Source of the DNA: Przewalskia tangutica
Lineage: Eukaryota; Streptophyta; Magnoliopsida; Solanales; Solanaceae
Length of the DNA: 64,000 nucleotides
Direction: 5' to 3'
Assembly (NCBI GenBank): GCA_029844215.1
Contig: CM056738.1
Span: 42,172,388-42,236,387 of the forward strand
The translations under genes and the position numbers were made by a program. Below, piece by piece: positions 1 through 11,631 of this stretch (positions are counted from its first letter, which is position 1; each line of letters starts with the position of its first letter). The notes under the pieces were generated by a model. That model made no database searches. It was not told the origin of the DNA and saw only the letters and a list, made by a program, of their open reading frames with translations.

Positions 1-398
1 ATGAGTCCATGCATCAAGATTCATTTCCAGGCGAGCCTGGAAACCTTGGCCCCTTCAGACGTATCAATAGACTGAGGGTACTCACAATCTCCTATATTAG
101 GAGGGTCTTTTATGACACAACGTGCCACTCCTATCACGGTTAGGAAAAATAATATTTTCTGTTGCCATCTTTTGAAATCAATGCCCATGAACTTTTTAGG
201 GCATTCATGGTGAAACCCGACAGGTGGATGGATTCTGACATTTCCATGAGTAGAAGGAAAGCTATTGGTTATTCCTTGGCTAGCAGTGAGCAATGCAGAC
301 GTATTTCCTTGAGGATCAGCAAAGGGAGAGGCAAAAGTATTGCCTTGAGTAGCAACAACAGATTCAGAAATAAATTGTTCTTGTTCAGTTATTTTCAC
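1..398 (-). pseudogene. Ty1/copia gag N-terminus, broken, runs off the window
   Basis: A 125-codon frame opens at 398 and closes on a stop at 21-23. Residues about 62-90 (ending KFMGIDFKRWQQKILFFL) match the start of copia gag of the UBN2 type, where a phrase like 'F-x-G-x-F-K-R-W-Q-Q-K-M' is typical. Gag would coat element RNA in the virus-like particle. The product stops where the capsid helices should continue, so it is a pseudogene; the rest of the element lies left of base 1. The LTR immediately upstream (about 427-1418) resembles those at 11632 and 14605, so this is probably the same copia family. Lineage not assigned. Confidence 0.7.
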
Positions 399-426
399 TA
401 ATTACTAAAACAATCTTGTCTTAAAA

Positions 427-1418
427 TTATTGGGAAAAATAAAAACAACAAACGGGAAATAGCAAACACCTATTACAAGAACTAGAAAAAATGAAGGACA
501 AAAGATTACAACAAAAGAAATAATCTTAACAAACAACTGGAAACTAGAACCAACACTTGATCTGAATTCTTGCTGAGTCGAGTGATGACACTCTGTCTTT
601 AAGACAAGATTTCCTTGTATATATTCTTTTACGTTGCTAGACAATAGTCTTCCAAGATAAAATAACTACTAACACACTTGAACAAAGGAAATCAATTGTT
701 TCTCTTGAAGAACTTTGAGTATTGAAAGGATGCTAGAGAGGAAGAAGATTTTCAGAATTTCAAAGTGATTTTACAATTGAGCTAAAGACCTCAATTTATA
801 GTGTAAGATTTGTCTCTTCAAGAGCCAAGTAATAGCATTGAATCACCAATGTAATGACAATGAATCGCCCAAGTAATGGAACTCATTTATCAGCCAAATA
901 ATGGCTGACTAATGATGAAATGAATGCTATTGAGGGCAACCCAAAAGTCTCCAAAAATCAGAATTTCCGTTTCAGACTTTCTGTCTGGGTAGCGCCGCGG
1001 CTGCGCCATGGAGCCTCAGCTCCAGAAACCTAGAGTCGAATTAGCGTCGCAGCCGAGCCTCGGAAGCGCGATGACTCACTGGCGCCATGGCCTTGACGGG
1101 GTTGGCATCGCGACGCTCCCAATTCCACAGTGGCGTCGCGACCCTTCTCGGCTCCGCGACCCGTTCCATCTTTACACTATGCATATTTCTTCCTTCATTT
1201 ACCAATGTGAAAAACTTGTCATTTGGCCAATGACCGTCCATCATTCTATGTCTCAAACACTTTACTTACGTACCAATATCCCATTCACTAATAAAATTTA
1301 CGATCCTTTATACAATGTGTGTACGTGTGTGGAAATGATTTTCCGACGTGCGGGGCCCCAATTGTTCGAGTCATAAATAATGGGATAAACTTTATTCCAC
1401 ATTAATAAATTTTCAAAA
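427..1418 (-). mobile_element. 5' LTR of the left-edge copia element
   Basis: Read on the minus strand, this block aligns by eye with the LTRs at 11632-12488 and 14605-15479. Shared landmarks in the same order are a 'GTCGGAAA' box near 1345, 'GTGTTTGAGACAT' near 1250, 'GGAAGACTATTGTC' near 645 and 'CTTGTCTTAAA' near 605. As in the 11632 element, the LTR is followed at once by a TTTAAGACAA-like stretch (about 415-425) instead of the usual tRNA-iMet site. A GC-rich block at about 990-1165 has no counterpart in the two related LTRs. The ends are estimated from the alignment and may be off by about 10 bp. Confidence 0.6.
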
Positions 1419-1608
1419 ATATATATGACTATATACAACGATATACATACATATTGTATATCTATGTATATTTGTATATCTTTGATAAATTTTAATGATA
1501 GGTAAGAAATGAGTCTTAATTCTGATAGTGGCGGCATCATTGTCTTGGACGGAGATGGAAAAAGATGAAGTAAATACGGTGAATATGGGATAGTATAGTG
1601 GTTCCTTC
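1419..1608. other. AT-rich spacer without a gene
   Basis: Mostly TATA/TGTATATA low-complexity DNA between the copia LTR and the MITE. No coding potential or structured element seen. Confidence 0.5.
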
Positions 1609-1866
1609 CAGGGGTGAATTTAGGCACAAAAAATAGGCCACGTTAACTCATGGTCACTCGACTACACTCGATATATCATGTGTATTATTCTTAAAATATA
1701 TATAATATTAACTGAAGAAACTCATGGTCAAATGAAGTTGAACGGTGCACTAGTTAAGTATTGAGTTAAATTCTTTGAGGTCAAGGAATTGAACCCAGCT
1801 TGCAAAATTTTGGTGTCTTTTTTTTAAAGGTGCACACATCCCTTTGAAATCCTGGATCCGCCTCTG
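1609..1866. mobile_element. hAT-type MITE with 8-bp target duplication
   Basis: This 258-bp element starts CAGGGGTGAATTTAGG and ends CCTGGATCCGCCTCTG, so its termini are imperfect inverted repeats (the right end reversed reads CAGAGGCGGATCCAGG). It is flanked by an exact 8-bp direct repeat, GTTCCTTC, at 1601-1608 and 1867-1874. An 8-bp duplication with CAG termini is the signature of the hAT superfamily. No transposase is encoded, so it would depend on a related autonomous element. Its ends resemble the element at 61451-61612. Confidence 0.8.
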
Positions 1867-2060
1867 GTTCCTTCATAGGAGATGTGGTGGAGTTGTAATA
1901 GTGTGAATGTTCGTGGGAGATACAAGTGTGCATACTTTGATAAAAAAAATGAAATACTATATCGAAATTAAAATTTTCGATATGTAAATATCTGTTATGC
2001 ATTGTTAAATGTTTTGTATTTATTGAAAAATAAAATACTTAATTACATATAAAATCATAT

Positions 2061-2112
<52 letters not shown>

Positions 2113-2334
2113 ATTATATAGATAATAATTTAATTAATCTTACATATAAAGGAGGCTCAACCATGTATGGGGCTTAATTTAATATTTATATATATATATA
2201 TATATATTTATTTATTTATTTGAAACTTATTTTTATAATTTTTTGAGACTCAAAATTACTAATAATTTTATTTATAATTAATATCTTCTAATAATTTAAA
2301 AGACACTTTATGCCGTTGAAATATTAAAAGTATA
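1867..2334. repeat. AT-rich spacer with (TA)n microsatellites
   Basis: Low-complexity DNA with TA runs at about 2055-2108 and 2187-2206 and short TTTA runs. No gene seen. Confidence 0.7.
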
Positions 2335-4261
2335 CAACAACAACAACAACAACAACAACATACCCAGTGAAATCTCACAACATGGGGTCTGGACAGGGTA
2401 AACTATACGTAGACCTTACCTCTACCTTGGTAGGTAGAGCGGTTGTTTTCGGGAGACCCTCGGCTCAAGACAAAGCATAATCACAAGCAAATCAAGAGAA
2501 ATTGTTAAACACAGACAATAGATTAAAGCATTAATTAAAACAGTATGAACATGCTGATAACAAAAGCGAATAAGTCATGATAGCGCATTCTGAAAAAGTA
2601 CGCAGTAACTAGTGTAGGTGTTACACCCCGTAATTCCATGGCTACTAAGTGAGAACGTAAGTTAGGATATAAGATTTGAATGTTGGAAGGAAAGTATATT
2701 AAATTTTCTAGATGGAGTAATTTCGGATATAATAAATGTGACGACAAAATTTTTTAACTTGTAATTGGATTATTTCCAATAGAGATATGGACTTAGTGTG
2801 GATTAATTAAGTCTTGACATTGATAATGTGGGGCCCACAAAAATTTCACAATTTTGGGCCATGTATGAATCGAAAATTTCAAGAAAAATGACTAAGTGTG
2901 GGAGATATTTTATGAAGTGAAGACAAGTGGACAAGTGGGGTTCAAGGGTCCTTCATCCACTTGTGCTTGTACACGTATTATATATTACAAGTCTTGCAAG
3001 ACTTAAGCTCACATAATATCAGCATCCTTCAAGCTCTTATCTCTTCATTCACCCACTAATTCGAAATTCTTAAGAAAAAAAATGAGGAACAAGTGTAACT
3101 TATTTTCCAAGATTAAGCTCCTTAACCACGTTCTAAGCCAAGTTAACTCTCCAAGTTAAGTGATCACAATTTTAGCCTAAAACTATCTTGAAACCCTAAG
3201 CTTATTATGGACTTTTTGGAAGTAAACCATGAAAGCGAGATGGATACAAGCTTGTAGATGATACATGTGTGTGATTGAAACTTAAAGAAGTGGTGTGGAA
3301 AGGGTGAAGGTTGGCCGAGACTTAAGGGATGTTTTGTGCCAAAGTTAAGGTAAGATTTCTTCTCCCTCTTGAAGTAATTGGAAGTTGTATGATGTTGTAA
3401 TTAATAGATGAACTTGTGTTAAGTAAAAAGGAGAACAAGGAATACATGTCACAAATTTTGGCATGTTAGCCGAATTGGGACAAATTTGGTGTCGATTGAA
3501 TTCGTTGGTTATTGTTGTTGTTATCGTCACTAGTTGCATGTTAAAATGAAGGAAATATTGTTATTACAAGTTGATATAGTTTGTATATAAGTGTTGGAAT
3601 ATGAATTGGATTATAAGGAGTTATAAGAAGGGCTTTGGTTGTAGTTGTTGGCCGAAAAACTGCATGAAACTGTGAGACGTGGTTGTCCTGTTTTAGGGGT
3701 TGTTTTATATGTGTTATATGCTGGAAATTTAGCTACCATTATGCATGTTTAAATGTGGTAATTTCTAAGGCATGTCCTAAAGGAATAAGGGTGTAGAAAG
3801 GTGTAGAAAGACTTCACTTTTTACCCTTGTTGTTGTTGGATTGTGGACTGATTTTAGTGGACTGTTTTACGTGGATTATGAGGCTATTTTTACGTGAAAT
3901 GTAGGTGTGTGAATCACATTGGTTAACTGTTGGTTGTGCCCTTAATTGTGGCTTGGTTGTTGATGAAATTGGCCTTCTTGAAAGGTGGAAAAGTACGTAT
4001 AAATAGGGGAAGTGCTGCCCAATTTTTTGTATAAAAGGAGAACCATTACTTGGTATTAACCTACACTAGTAAGCATGAAGTTGATAGAGGTGTTATTGTT
4101 ATTATATGTTGAATTACTACTTGTGGCGTATTCTACTTAGCGGGTGGTATAGCCGATAAGGTATGTGAACTCTTCTTTCTTCTTTTGGCATGAACTTTAT
4201 AAAATGAGTGTACGGTGTACGTACGTATTTTAAATGAATCTAGATTTCATGTGGTACATGA

Positions 4262-4395
4262 GGTGGAAGTGACTTGATTTTAAAAGTATAAGTGCCTTGA
4301 TTTTAAAAGTGTAAGTGCCTTGATTGTAAAAATGTAAGTAACTTGATTTTAAAGGTGAAAGTGTCTTGATGCTACAAGTGCTAGTGTCTTGAGGT
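4262..4395. repeat. Minisatellite (about 31 bp x 4-5) inside the solo LTR
   Basis: Imperfect repeats of a unit reading roughly 'AAGTGCCTTGATTTTAAAAG' plus about 10 bp. Apparently internal LTR expansion; no coding meaning. Confidence 0.65.
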
Positions 4396-4815
4396 TTATA
4401 AATGAAAGGATGTACGGCGGACGTACCTGGTGCTATTGGGTTCAGGTCCCTAATATTACATGACATGGTAATGCCATGAGATTTTCTAAAATGATAGTTC
4501 ATTCTATTTGTTCTAATGAGAGTCAAAGATGATTTAACTTGCATATGGTTGCTCATGATAGCTATTCGTGCAAGTGTTATATTCCCACATCACCGCGTCC
4601 CTCACTAGAGGGCCGACAACATTTTTATATTATTCCATGGACTTGCGATCCATGATGCGAGTAGGTATACTCATGCGGGTGAAACAGTCCCATGAATATT
4701 CCATGGACTAGCTCTCCATGATGCGGGTTCGAGTCCCATGCGAGTGAAATAGTCTCATGAATATGATATTCATAATGATCCTGAGGGAAAGTGTCCATGA
4801 TTTTGACATGACTTT

Positions 4816-4975
4816 CATATTTTGAAATAGTACGGTTGATTTCATATTTTGAAATGGTACGGTTGATTTTATATTTTGAAATGGTACGGTTGATTTCATA
4901 TTTTGAAATGATACGGTTGATTTCATATTTTGAAATGGTACGGTTGATTTCATATTTTGAACTGGTACAGTTGCC
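4816..4975. repeat. 27-bp tandem repeat (about 6 copies) inside the solo LTR
   Basis: Six near-identical units containing TTTCATATTTTGAAATGGTA. They leave an open frame on the minus strand that translates as a repeated MKSTVPFQN peptide, a by-product of a 27-bp (nine-codon) period and not evidence of a protein. Confidence 0.85.
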
Positions 4976-5967
4976 TCTCTATTTGTTATAAGGCACAGTG
5001 GACTCCCTATCCTTTACAAGGTACATTTGGCTCTTATTTTATATGGCACGGTTGGATCTGGTATTTGATTTTCATACTTGTCTCTGTCATCTTTTGGCCA
5101 TTTATGACCTTATTTTACTGTGCTTTATGTTTACATACTTAGTACATTGTTGTACTGACCCCCTTCTCCGGGGGCTGCGTTCATGCCCGCATGTATTAGA
5201 TACTCAGTTGAGTGATCCGCGAGCTTAGGATCTCCACTCAGCTTTGATTGAGATAGCTCCACTATTCCGGAGTCTAGTCATTTTGGTACAGGTTTTCCAT
5301 TATGGCTTATGTATATTCAGGGGTACGACGAGGCCTTGTCCCGTCATAGTTACTGTCAAACTCTTAGAGGTCTGTATTCATATGTGGGCTAGACTTGCGG
5401 GAGTTGTATTATTGTTGGCCAGTTGTACTACTGTATTGTCGGGATGTTCCCGTTTATATATATAGCGGCAACCTCGTCGGCTTGCCTTGTTGCTACATAT
5501 ACAGTTTCCATATGTTATCTAGCCTATGTGTTATATGGGATGTGAGGGTATAAGAGGGGGGTGCCCAGGTAGGGCACCAGTCGCGGGCCCGGGGTTCGGG
5601 TTTTGACAGTCGGTAAATAAGCTAAACAAAGTACACTAAAATAATGCGCCTATAAGTGTGATAGGCTAATCGGGCCTACAATAATAACACTACAACTATT
5701 ATTTTGTAAGCGTACGTAGGACAACGCTCGACTACCTACTTCCCTTCTACCCTAATTCGTGTCATCCACAACCCCCTATCTAAGGTCATGTCCTTAATAA
5801 GTTGTACCTACGCCATATTCATTCTAATCACCTCTCTCCAATACTTTTTTCCTACATCTACCCCTCATTAACCCGTCCATAGCCAACCTCTCACACCTCC
5901 GCATAAGGGCATCTGTGTATCTCCTCTACATATGCTCGAACTATCTCAACCTCGTTTCCCGCATCTT

Positions 5968-6774
5968 TTACTCCACCGAGGCCACTCCCACTATACCCCG
6001 GATATCATCATTTCTAATTATATCTCTCATTGTATGTACACACATCCATCTCAGCATCATCATCTCCACAACTTTCATCTTTTGAATGTGCGAAGTCTTG
6101 ACTGGACAACACTCCGCCCCATATAACATAGTCAGTCTAACCACCACCCTATAAAACTTGTCTTTAAGTTTTGGTGGCACCTTTTTGTCACGCAAGACTC
6201 CAGATGCGAGCCTCAATTTCATCCACCATGCCCCAACACGATGTGTGACATCGTCATCAATCTCTCTATTCCCTTGAATAATAGACGTGAGGTACTTGAA
6301 GCTTACTTTATTTGGAATGACCTGAGTGCCAAGCCTCACATCCACATCAATCTCAAGTTCGCTCCCATTTCTAAATATTCTGTCTTGGTCTTACTCAACC
6401 TGAACCCTATAGACTCTAGAGTCTGTCTCCAAACCTCCAACTTGGAGTTCACTCCGCTGTGAGTTTCATCAACCAGGACTATGTCATCTGCGAATAACAT
6501 ACACCATTACACCTCCCATTAGATTTGTTGTATCAGTCCATCCATCACCACAACAAATAGGAATGAGCTAAGAGCAGATCCATGGTGCGGCCCCATCATC
6601 ATTGGGTAGTGCTCTGAGTCTCCTCCTACTATTCGTACCCTGGTCTTGGCTCCAACATACATATCCTTGATCGCTCTAGTGTACGTCACAGGCACACCTC
6701 TAACATAAAAACATCTCCATAGAACCTCCCTAGGGCCTTTGTCGTATGTCTTCTCAAGGTCGATGAGAACCATA
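5968..6774 (-). pseudogene. RTE LINE reverse transcriptase, C-terminal half, broken
   Basis: From 6774 downward the minus strand encodes an RT segment with the phrases IDLEKTYDK (the palm motif with its first Asp) and 'GSALSSFLF'. Near 6480-6505 an FADDIVL segment carries the catalytic FADD box, but in a different frame because of small deletions. From 6345 to 5968 comes the conserved post-RT region (FKYLTSIIQG, LYGAECCPVK, MLRWMCVHT), diagnostic of plant RTE LINEs. The protein would copy LINE RNA at a nicked target. The N-terminal endonuclease is absent and the frames are disrupted, so it is dead. Confidence 0.8.
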
Positions 6775-8428
6775 TGTAAGTGATGAAAGAAAGGGTCCGA
6801 ACTTAGTTTCTCAATTTAAGTTATTAAACAAAGGACCGAGGGTGTCAAAGATTGGCCATCAACCCACGGTTAAGGGATGAGAATTATATGGAATATGGGG
6901 TGGATTAGGAATCATAACTTAATTGTCTTAAGAGGGCAAGTTTTTATTCGGCCTTTTGTGTTGGTCTTGGCTGAGACCTTACATTTATTTTACTGTCTTT
7001 AAAATTCTAGGATAGTTACCAGTTTCCTTAGGACACAATGACACCATGTAATAACCCTTAGCTTGCTTTAGGACCCAATTAATAAGATGAAAAGGCCGAG
7101 GAAGGTGACATGGCTGAAAGTGCCAAGATGGCACGGACAAGAGGTGACTTGGCTGATAAAGTGGCACGGACAAGAAACTTCCAAGAAGACCATTCAAGAA
7201 TAAGTCAAGCTCGGCCTAGGGGAGATGAAGAGGTGGTCGAGAACCACTCCGTGATGCAAGGAAGCTTCTAAACTATTCCAAGGAGATGAAGTCTAGAGAA
7301 GCCAAATCCATCCCCTCTCATACTCGGTTACTACAATGGGAGGGTGAAGAAGTTTAGGTTCACCCTTGTCTCCAAGAAAAGACAAACCATTTTCCACTTA
7401 GCTCCACAAAGGATGAGAACCTACTCGGTCCCCAAGCCAAACCATCCCACTCGGCCGAAAGGTTGAGTTTTGTGTCCTTTGGTTGTCTTCTAGAATTGTC
7501 CTTACTCTACTATAAATAGGAACCTTAGGATGAATGTAAAAATTAGTTTTGGAGTTAAAGAAATATATACTTTAGTGTTTTCAACTTGTGTGTTGATTAC
7601 ATTATTTGGTCCTTGTGTGGATCACGATTCTTGTGTGAACCAACCCCTCCCTTCGGCGTAAGCTTGGTTAAGACTGTGTGACTTGACTAAGCCGAAGCTT
7701 AAGAAATCCCCTTGGTGGTAAGTGAATGTCAGAACTTGTGTGATCCGACCAAACCTAAGCCTTGAGTCTATCTTTAAGGTTTCTGACCATCCTTACTTGG
7801 CTTGTTCACAGGCTTCTACTTAGCAACCCTATACTAGAACTTGTTGAATTGGTCATCTTCATCTTGGTGTCGACCCGGGCAGTAAAACCCCCATGTCTTT
7901 ATCCTTGACATATCGACCGCACCTTACTTAAACTATAACAACCGAACCAACACTTAATCAAATCAACCATCGTTCACTCGAGCTTACATCTTGCAACTCA
8001 TATTCAATCCTTATCTAACCCACTATATATTGGCCATCCTCAACTCCCACAATACTTCACAAACACCCCCTCCAAAGGTTGTTAACCAAAACAATCCGCA
8101 TACAACCGTCCAAGTCCACAACACCAAACAGTCCACTAAACCTACCTTTGCCGAAACCTCACTGTCTCGGTTTATTTCAGTGGCCTTTCCACCATCAAAA
8201 TACCAAGTCCCGAACATCACCATGACCCTTAACCTATCCGTGATAACTCCACAAAACGCCTGAGTCTGTTTCCAAGCACCACTACCCGAAATAACCACCA
8301 AATACCACCCTATCCAGCCAAACTGAGAACATGATAACCCCATCTTTGGCATCAAATTTTTAGTCAACCCAAATATCACCAACATCCGACCCACTTACCA
8401 AACATCACCCCTACTTACTTGTATTATA
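6775..8428 (+). mobile_element. Probable 5' LTR of a gypsy element (boundaries uncertain)
   Basis: This stretch lies between the end of the LINE and a tRNA-iMet primer-binding site at 8430-8441, which normally follows an LTR. A CTATAAATAGG TATA-like box sits near 7510, followed by about 900 bp that could be R-U5. The left edge begins TGTAAGTG, but the right edge has no clear CA and no second copy is found, so the exact ends are inferred. A 90-codon frame at 7991-8263 is proline/threonine-rich, unlike any family I know, and probably not a gene. Confidence 0.4.
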
Positions 8429-8429
8429 T

Positions 8430-8441
8430 TGGTATCAGAGC
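8430..8441 (+). other. Primer-binding site (tRNA-iMet)
   Basis: TGGTATCAGAGC is complementary to the 3' end of plant initiator methionine tRNA, the usual primer for minus-strand synthesis. It lies 30 bp before the gag start. Confidence 0.85.
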
Positions 8442-8470
8442 TATACAATCTTATCACATGCTTTGATGCT

Positions 8471-9375
8471 ATGGCACAAGTAAATGACAAACTTATGAGG
8501 GCCCTATCTGAAATGGTTGCAGAACAAATACAACTTATAAGAAGAGAATTCACAAATCGTGTAGTCATCAACGATGTTGAATCCAGGGAGGAAGTTACCC
8601 AAAAAAACTCCCTACATATTGAATATGATGCACAAGAAGAACCAAGACTTGAAAGAGGGAATGGTCGGACCTTACGGTTCGACCTTTCTACGTTTGACGG
8701 TGATTTGGACCCGAAAGAGTTTCTCGAATGGCTAAGGGCCATAGAAAAACTCTTTGAGTTTAAATAATATGATGACCACCAATGTTTTAAGGTTTCCACG
8801 TTGAAGCTAAAGTCCTTTGCTTCCGTGTGGTATGAAAATCTAAAGACGAGCCGAAAGAGACATGGCAAACCCAAGATTGATTCTTGGGAAAAATTGAGAA
8901 GCATTTAAAAAGAAAGTTCTTGCCGCGAGATTATCAGAAAGATTTGTACCTTAAACTCACCAAGCTTTATCAAGGTGTTCTTAAGGTTGAAGAATACATC
9001 CGGGAATTCGAGAAGGTCACAATGTTGTATGACTTAGAAGAGAAAGAGTCGCAACGCATGGCACAGTTCATTTGCAGACTAAGCGCGACAATCCAAGAAA
9101 AAGTGGAAGTGTCCACTTACACTACATTTGAAGATGTGTGCCATTTAGCACTTAGGTTCGAGAGGCAACAAAAGAAGGTTGTCACAAGACCTTACATTAA
9201 GACCACAAATGCTAAGGAGAAGAGTATCACTTCATATTCCAATCCCTTGTACAAACAAGACGATGTAAACAAAGACAACAGGAAAATGGAAGTTGCCAAA
9301 GGTGTTGAGTGAGGCGAAAATTGTTGTTTCAAATGTCAAGGACTCGGGCACTTTGCTAGAGAATGTCCCTACTTA
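8471..9375 (+). pseudogene. Ty3/gypsy gag with zinc knuckle, frameshifted
   Basis: Gag starts with MAQVNDKLM at 8471. The phrase STFDGDLDPKEFLEWLRAIE (about 8687-8747) matches the start of the chromovirus capsid, then a stop follows at 8765. A second frame, 8884-9312, covers the Retrotrans_gag core (RKFLPRDYQKDLYLKL, VEEYIREFEKV, FICRLSATIQEK). After another stop, CFKCQGLGHFARECP near 9331-9368 is a CCHC zinc knuckle (C-x2-C-x4-H-x4-C). Gag forms the particle and binds element RNA. The stops prevent an intact product. Reina- or CRM-like by phrasing; lineage tentative. Confidence 0.75.
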
Positions 9376-9584
9376 AGGGCCATGAAACTTGAAGGATACA
9401 AGGACAGTGGTGATGTCTTGTTGTAGAAGAATCCGAGACGGAAGAGAGCCAAGAAGAAAATGAGGCTCACGCGGAAGATAGAGTAAGTTTAGTTCTTCAA
9501 CATGTGCTAAGTGCATAATTGGAAGAACTTGATGGAAATCAAAGAGAACAAATCTTTTACACACGTTGAAAGGTGAAAGATAAA

Positions 9585-10101
9585 GTGTGTAGTTTGATTA
9601 TTGATGGAGGAAGTTGTGCGAACATTGTGTCCATCGGGGTGGTAGGTAAACTACAACTACCAATACATGAGCATCCTAAGCTTACAACCTCTGGTAGGTA
9701 AACAAGAAGAATAGACTAAAAGTTTCCACTCAAGGTCTCATCAACTTTCAGAATGGAGTATATATGGATGAGCTTTGGTGCGATGTCCTTCCTATGGACG
9801 CGTGTCACGTCTTGTTGGGACGTCCGTGCAATATGATCGAAAAACACTACACGATGGAGAAGATAACACCTACTCCTTCTATAAGGACGGTAAAGACTTT
9901 CGGTTAATACCTTTGTCACCAAGTAAAGTAAAGGAAATAAAGATTCAACAAGCACAAAAATGCCAAGCTAGGGTCGAGGCACGGAAAAAAGAGGACGAGT
10001 CCAAGAAAGGGAGTGCCATCAATATCTTGGCATATAGAGAAGAGCAGATCTTTGAAGATGTCGGCTTGAAGGAACCCATAGAGGTTTCGGGATATGTCTG
10101 A
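9585..10101 (+). pseudogene. Gypsy aspartic protease remnant
   Basis: Near 9592-9625 the translation reads SLIIDGGSCANIVS, the retropepsin active-site loop with D-G-G where chromoviruses have D-S-G. Further on come CDVLPMDACHVLLGRP (about 9780-9830) and, after a one-base frame change, QYDRKTLHDGEDNTYSF and 'LIPLSPSKV'. This order is typical of chromovirus protease just before RT. The protease would cleave the Gag-Pol polyprotein. No RT follows, so the element has lost the core of pol. Confidence 0.7.
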
Positions 10102-10262
10102 ATGAGCCTACCACCGAGCTACCATCAAGTAACAATGTTGATCCTATTTGTGAGTTAGTTCTTAGAAGATCCCTCTCTCCCTATAATGATCCGGAGGAAA
10201 CAACCGAGCCATGTGTTTACGAGAGCCTTGTTTCATGTCTGATCCATATCTATGATCATATT

Positions 10263-10691
10263 TTGAAGGAGGATGAAGAAACAAAGCAAGGTTGGACCTT
10301 CTTTACTTATTCTTTGTACCAAGTTGAGGAAATGGGCGGTACCTTCTCTTTCAACCCATTATATGAGCAAACCCACATGAAAGAAGATGCCGACATGGAC
10401 TTCCCAAAGAACAACACATTCGAAATTCTACCAAAGAAAGATAATGAACATACTCTTGATTTATTTTCAAGAAGTTCGTTGTCTATTCATGAAACATATG
10501 GATGTGACGAACAAGCAACGTTAGGCAAGGGGGATGACCAAGAATGCCTTAGATCCAACACGGTACCACTCTTAGTGGTTCTGAAACAAAAGAAAGTATG
10601 GAAAGTGCACATTAGTCACCGATTGGTCTACAACCTCGTCATGAGGTCCGAATCTCTATGGTCAAGGATGAGTATTTATGTGGGAGAATAG
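10263..10691 (+). CDS. Unrecognised 142-codon frame in the gypsy remnant
   Basis: An open frame of 142 codons, rich in Lys, Glu and Asp, with an NPLYEQTHMKED-like stretch and no motif I recognise. It sits in the element's strand and orientation where RT should be. The following 100 bp (10692-10804) could be the tail of the internal region but shows no second LTR. It may be captured sequence or chance; I assign no function. Confidence 0.25.
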   Translation: MKEDEETKQGWTFFTYSLYQVEEMGGTFSFNPLYEQTHMKEDADMDFPKNNTFEILPKKDNEHTLDLFSRSSLSIHETYGCDEQATLGKGDDQECLRSNTVPLLVVLKQKKVWKVHISHRLVYNLVMRSESLWSRMSIYVGE

Positions 10692-10804
10692 TGTGGAGCC
10701 AAAATGTCTTCAAAGCTCGACTTGAAAGGAAACTCTCCATCAGAGAAGATCCGAGAGGAGGTTGAACAAGGAAAGCTCTTCAAAAGACTCCAGATTAATC
10801 AAAC

Positions 10805-11096
10805 CGTAAGTATTTTATCGATGTATTACGGTTATACAAACATGTTATGTGATTTACATGTTTACATTATTACATAATCATCCTGCAGTTCGTCGTTTGT
10901 TGAGTTTGAAATACAAATTTTTAAATTCCGCTGCGTACACGAACCCAACAAAATCCTTCAAGTTAAACTTTGAATACCGGTTCAAAAACTGATCATCTCA
11001 CGTTTTTTATCGGTAATTTTATCTATATACATATAAATTAAAATAACAACATAATATCAATCTTCCTCTAGCTTTATTTGTAGAATATTTATCTTT
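10805..11096. other. Spacer without a gene
   Basis: A+T-rich sequence; nothing recognisable on either strand. Confidence 0.4.
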
Positions 11097-11098
11097 TA

Positions 11099-11374
11099 CT
11101 CCCTCTGATCAATTTTACTTGTCATATTTGTCTTTTACACTGTATCTTAAGAGACATATTAACTATAGGGATTATTTGACTAAGTTAAACTCACTTATCA
11201 TTTGATCTCAATTTAATATTATTTTTTATTTTACCACATTAGTCTCTCTTTACATTTACTAGAGTAAAGGAAAAGGTGGAAAAATAATTACTTATATTTT
11301 GTTTCTCTAAAATAACATATAGTTTGAACCAATTATTTTTTGACAGCATAACAAGTAAATATGACGGGAGGGAA
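11099..11374. mobile_element. Stowaway-like MITE, TA target site
   Basis: The 276-bp element begins CTCCCTCTGATCAATTTTAC and its right end, reversed, reads TTCCCTCCCGTCATATTTAC. These are imperfect terminal inverted repeats with the CTCCCTCYG start typical of Stowaway (Tc1/mariner-related). TA dinucleotides at 11097-11098 and 11375-11376 are the expected target duplication. Non-coding. Confidence 0.8.
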
Positions 11375-11376
11375 TA

Positions 11377-11626
11377 GTTATCAGAACCCAAAAACTATGA
11401 ATTAGCCCATAATTATTAGGAACAAACTAACAAATGCGTACCGTCATCTGTATCTCTATGATAATGCCAATATGCTCACTTTAACTTCGCGCATTTGATT
11501 CGTTCATCATTGCTTCTTAGGAATCTATTCCTCATTTGTTCGTAACGGAAACAAATTATTTAACTGGGTCGTTCACAAGAGGAAAGGTGAATGACAAGTC
11601 GTTATATGTTGGACTAATGTTGTGAT
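11377..11626. other. Spacer left of the copia insertion
   Basis: No gene or repeat recognised between the Stowaway MITE and the copia element's target site. Confidence 0.4.
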
Positions 11627-11631
11627 AAATT

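Larger units (their letters stand above)
2619..5608 (+). mobile_element. Solo LTR, gypsy Tekay/Del-like, with 5-bp TSD
   Basis: The block begins TGTTACACCCCGTA and ends GGGTTTTGACA, the TG...CA ends and phrasing of Tekay/Del chromovirus LTRs. It is flanked by GTAGG (2614-2618) and GTCGG (5609-5613), a 5-bp target duplication with one change. The paralogous LINE 3' end near the right edge reads straight across the site, which confirms the junctions. No internal coding region, primer site or second LTR exists, so this is a solo LTR left by LTR-LTR recombination. It contains two minisatellites. Length 2990 bp. Confidence 0.85.
2335..6774 (-). mobile_element. RTE-clade LINE, 5'-truncated, split by a solo LTR
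   Basis: Read on the minus strand, the element ends in a (TTG)n tail (2335-2362 on the plus strand), preceded by the ACTGGGTATG and 'GAGGGTCT' boxes common to Solanaceae RTE and TS-SINE 3' ends. The 3' UTR occupies 2363-2618 and resumes at 5614, because a 2990-bp LTR was inserted at 2619-5608. Coding remnants lie at 5968-6774. Only the C-terminal half of RT and the following domain survive; the endonuclease and RT N-terminus are missing, as expected for a 5'-truncated LINE. A second copy of the same 3' end lies at 63590-64000 without the LTR. Confidence 0.8.

Noticed and set aside
4708..4953. Open frame with repeated MKSTVPFQN peptide
   Set aside because: Produced by the 27-bp tandem repeat in a solo LTR; period divisible by three keeps it open.
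7991..8263. 90-codon frame as a host gene
   Set aside because: Lies in the probable LTR before the primer site, low-complexity Pro/Thr content, no motif.
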